Source of the DNA: Aegilops tauschii subsp. strangulata
Lineage: Eukaryota; Streptophyta; Magnoliopsida; Poales; Poaceae
Direction: 5' to 3'
DNA: 64,000 nt
NCBI RefSeq assembly: GCF_002575655.3
Contig: NC_053036.3
Coordinates: forward strand, 155,100,627-155,164,626
Position 1 is the first letter of the stretch. Each line of letters starts with the position of its first letter. Below, piece by piece: positions 63,094 through 64,000 of this stretch. The notes beneath the pieces were generated by a model. The model was given only the letters and a program-made list of their open reading frames with translations. It was not told the origin of the DNA and searched no databases. The position numbers were made by a program, and so were the translations under genes.

Positions 63094-64000
63094 GAAAGTA
63101 ATCCTTTGAGGGGCTTGTTCGGGGTATCTTCACCCCGACCAGTAGAGCAAAGAGTTGCTCCAAAACCTACTAAACCTACTGAAAATGTTTACTTTGAAAT
63201 TCCTTCGGGTATGATAGAGAAACTGCTAGCTAATCCTTTTACAGGAGATGGAACATTACATCCCGATTTGTACCTAATCTATGTGGATGAAGTTTGTGGA
63301 TTATTTAAGCTTGCAGGTATGCCCGAGGATGTTATCAAGAAGAATGTCTTCCCTTTATCTTTGAAGGGAAAGGCATTGACATGGTTTAGGCCATGTGATG
63401 ATATGGGATCATGGAACTACAACCGACTGAAATTGGAATTTCATCAGAAGTTTTATCCTATGCATCTTGTTCATCGTGATCGTAATTATATATATAATTT
63501 TTGGCCTCGCGAAGGAGAAAGCATCGCTCAAGCTTGGGGGAGGCTTAAGTCAATGTTATATTCATGCTCCAATCATGAGCTCTCAAGAGAAATTATTATT
63601 CAAAAATTTTATGCTCGGCTTTCTCTCAATAATCGCTCCATGCTCGATACTTCTTGTACTGGTTCTTTTATGATGAAGACTATTGAATTCAAATGGGATT
63701 TATTGGAAAGAATTAAACACAACTCTGAAGATTGGGATCTCGACGAAGGTAAGGAGTCAGGTATAACACCTAAGTTTGATTGTGTTAAATCTTTTATGGA
63801 TACCGATGTTTTCCGTGAATTTAGCACTAAATATGGACTTGACTCTGAGATAGTAGCTTCTTTCTATGAATCATTTGCTACTCATGTTGATCTCCCTAAG
63901 GAGAAGTGGTTTAAATATCATCCTCCTATTGAAGTAAAAGTAGTTGAACCTATTAAAGTTAAATAAAAGACTATTACTTATAATGTTGATCCTATTGTTC
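63094..64000 (+). pseudogene. Athila-like gag (partial)
   Basis: The frame is open from about 63094 with no convincing ATG; the first recognisable residues are SSPRPVEQRVAPKPTKPT. The retrotransposon gag (capsid) domain follows: VFPLSLKGKALTWFRPC, FHQKFYPMHLVHRDRN, REGESIAQAWGRLKSMLYSC and FMMKTIEFKWDLLERIK. A TAA at 63964-63966 interrupts the frame, which continues after it (KTITYNVDP) to the window end. The loss of the usual start and the stop mark this copy as inactive. Confidence 0.85.

Larger units (their letters stand above)
61433..64000 (+). mobile_element. Ty3/Gypsy element, Athila-like (Sabrina/WHAM style); 3' end outside the window
   Basis: Inserted in an exon of gene B. 5' LTR 61433-62984, a primer binding site for tRNA-Asp, a leader and gag to the window end. 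The gag sequence (GDGTLHPDLYLIYVDEVCGL, FHQKFYPMHLVHRDRNYIYN) and the tRNA-Asp primer are what I know from Athila-lineage families of wheat such as Sabrina and WHAM. The five bases before the LTR are GACCC (61428-61432), the expected target copy. One stop in gag is seen. Confidence 0.9.

Overview
The window looks like intergenic chromatin from a large Triticeae (wheat/Aegilops/barley-type) nuclear genome. The grounds are a complete Copia element whose LTRs I recognise as the Angela/BARE type, three Gypsy elements of different lineages, a Gypsy-derived remnant, a CACTA terminus with GGGCC subterminal repeats, and several Stowaway MITEs with CTCCCTCCGT-type ends. I see no rRNA, tRNA or CRISPR array. 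Almost every large open frame belongs to a decayed retrotransposon.

Layout. 1-10535 is the 3' part of a Gypsy element: gag tail, broken pol, a repeat zone, then an antisense gene with its own TATA box and seven exons, a polypurine tract and the 3' LTR. 11569-12503 is the best candidate host gene: TATA box, strong start context and one 284-codon frame ending in a frame-slipping minisatellite. 12.6-19.6 kb is low-copy DNA with MITEs and two copies (D1, D2) of a minus-strand, multi-exon gene-like unit with repeated short exons. 19668-28303 is a full-length Angela-type Copia inserted into a Stowaway remnant. 28.3-31.2 kb is tandem-repeat and purine-rich DNA. 31.2-36.8 kb (gene A), 45.6-57.4 kb (gene C, 3' part) and 58.6-61.4 kb (gene B, 5' part) are related plus-strand, multi-exon gene-like loci built from duplicated exons. 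A CACTA right end (to 38384) and a minus-strand gene fragment lie between A and C.

Three LTR elements break up the A/C/B family. A Gypsy remnant that has lost gag-pol but keeps an antisense gene lies at 39887-45291 (target duplication ACTAG). A Tekay-like chromovirus lies at 45965-56833 (CAATG), inside a 30-nt exon of gene C. An Athila-like element starts at 61433, inside an exon of gene B, and runs off the window.

The most unusual items are (1) the intron-containing antisense gene carried by two different Gypsy elements, in one of them the only gene left, and (2) the A/C/B family, in which phase-symmetric exons have been duplicated and a 30-nt micro-exon (decapeptide close to DPxETPMAQQ) has been amplified into a six-unit array. 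All retrotransposon genes here carry stops or frameshifts. Family names rest on recognition, not on a search.
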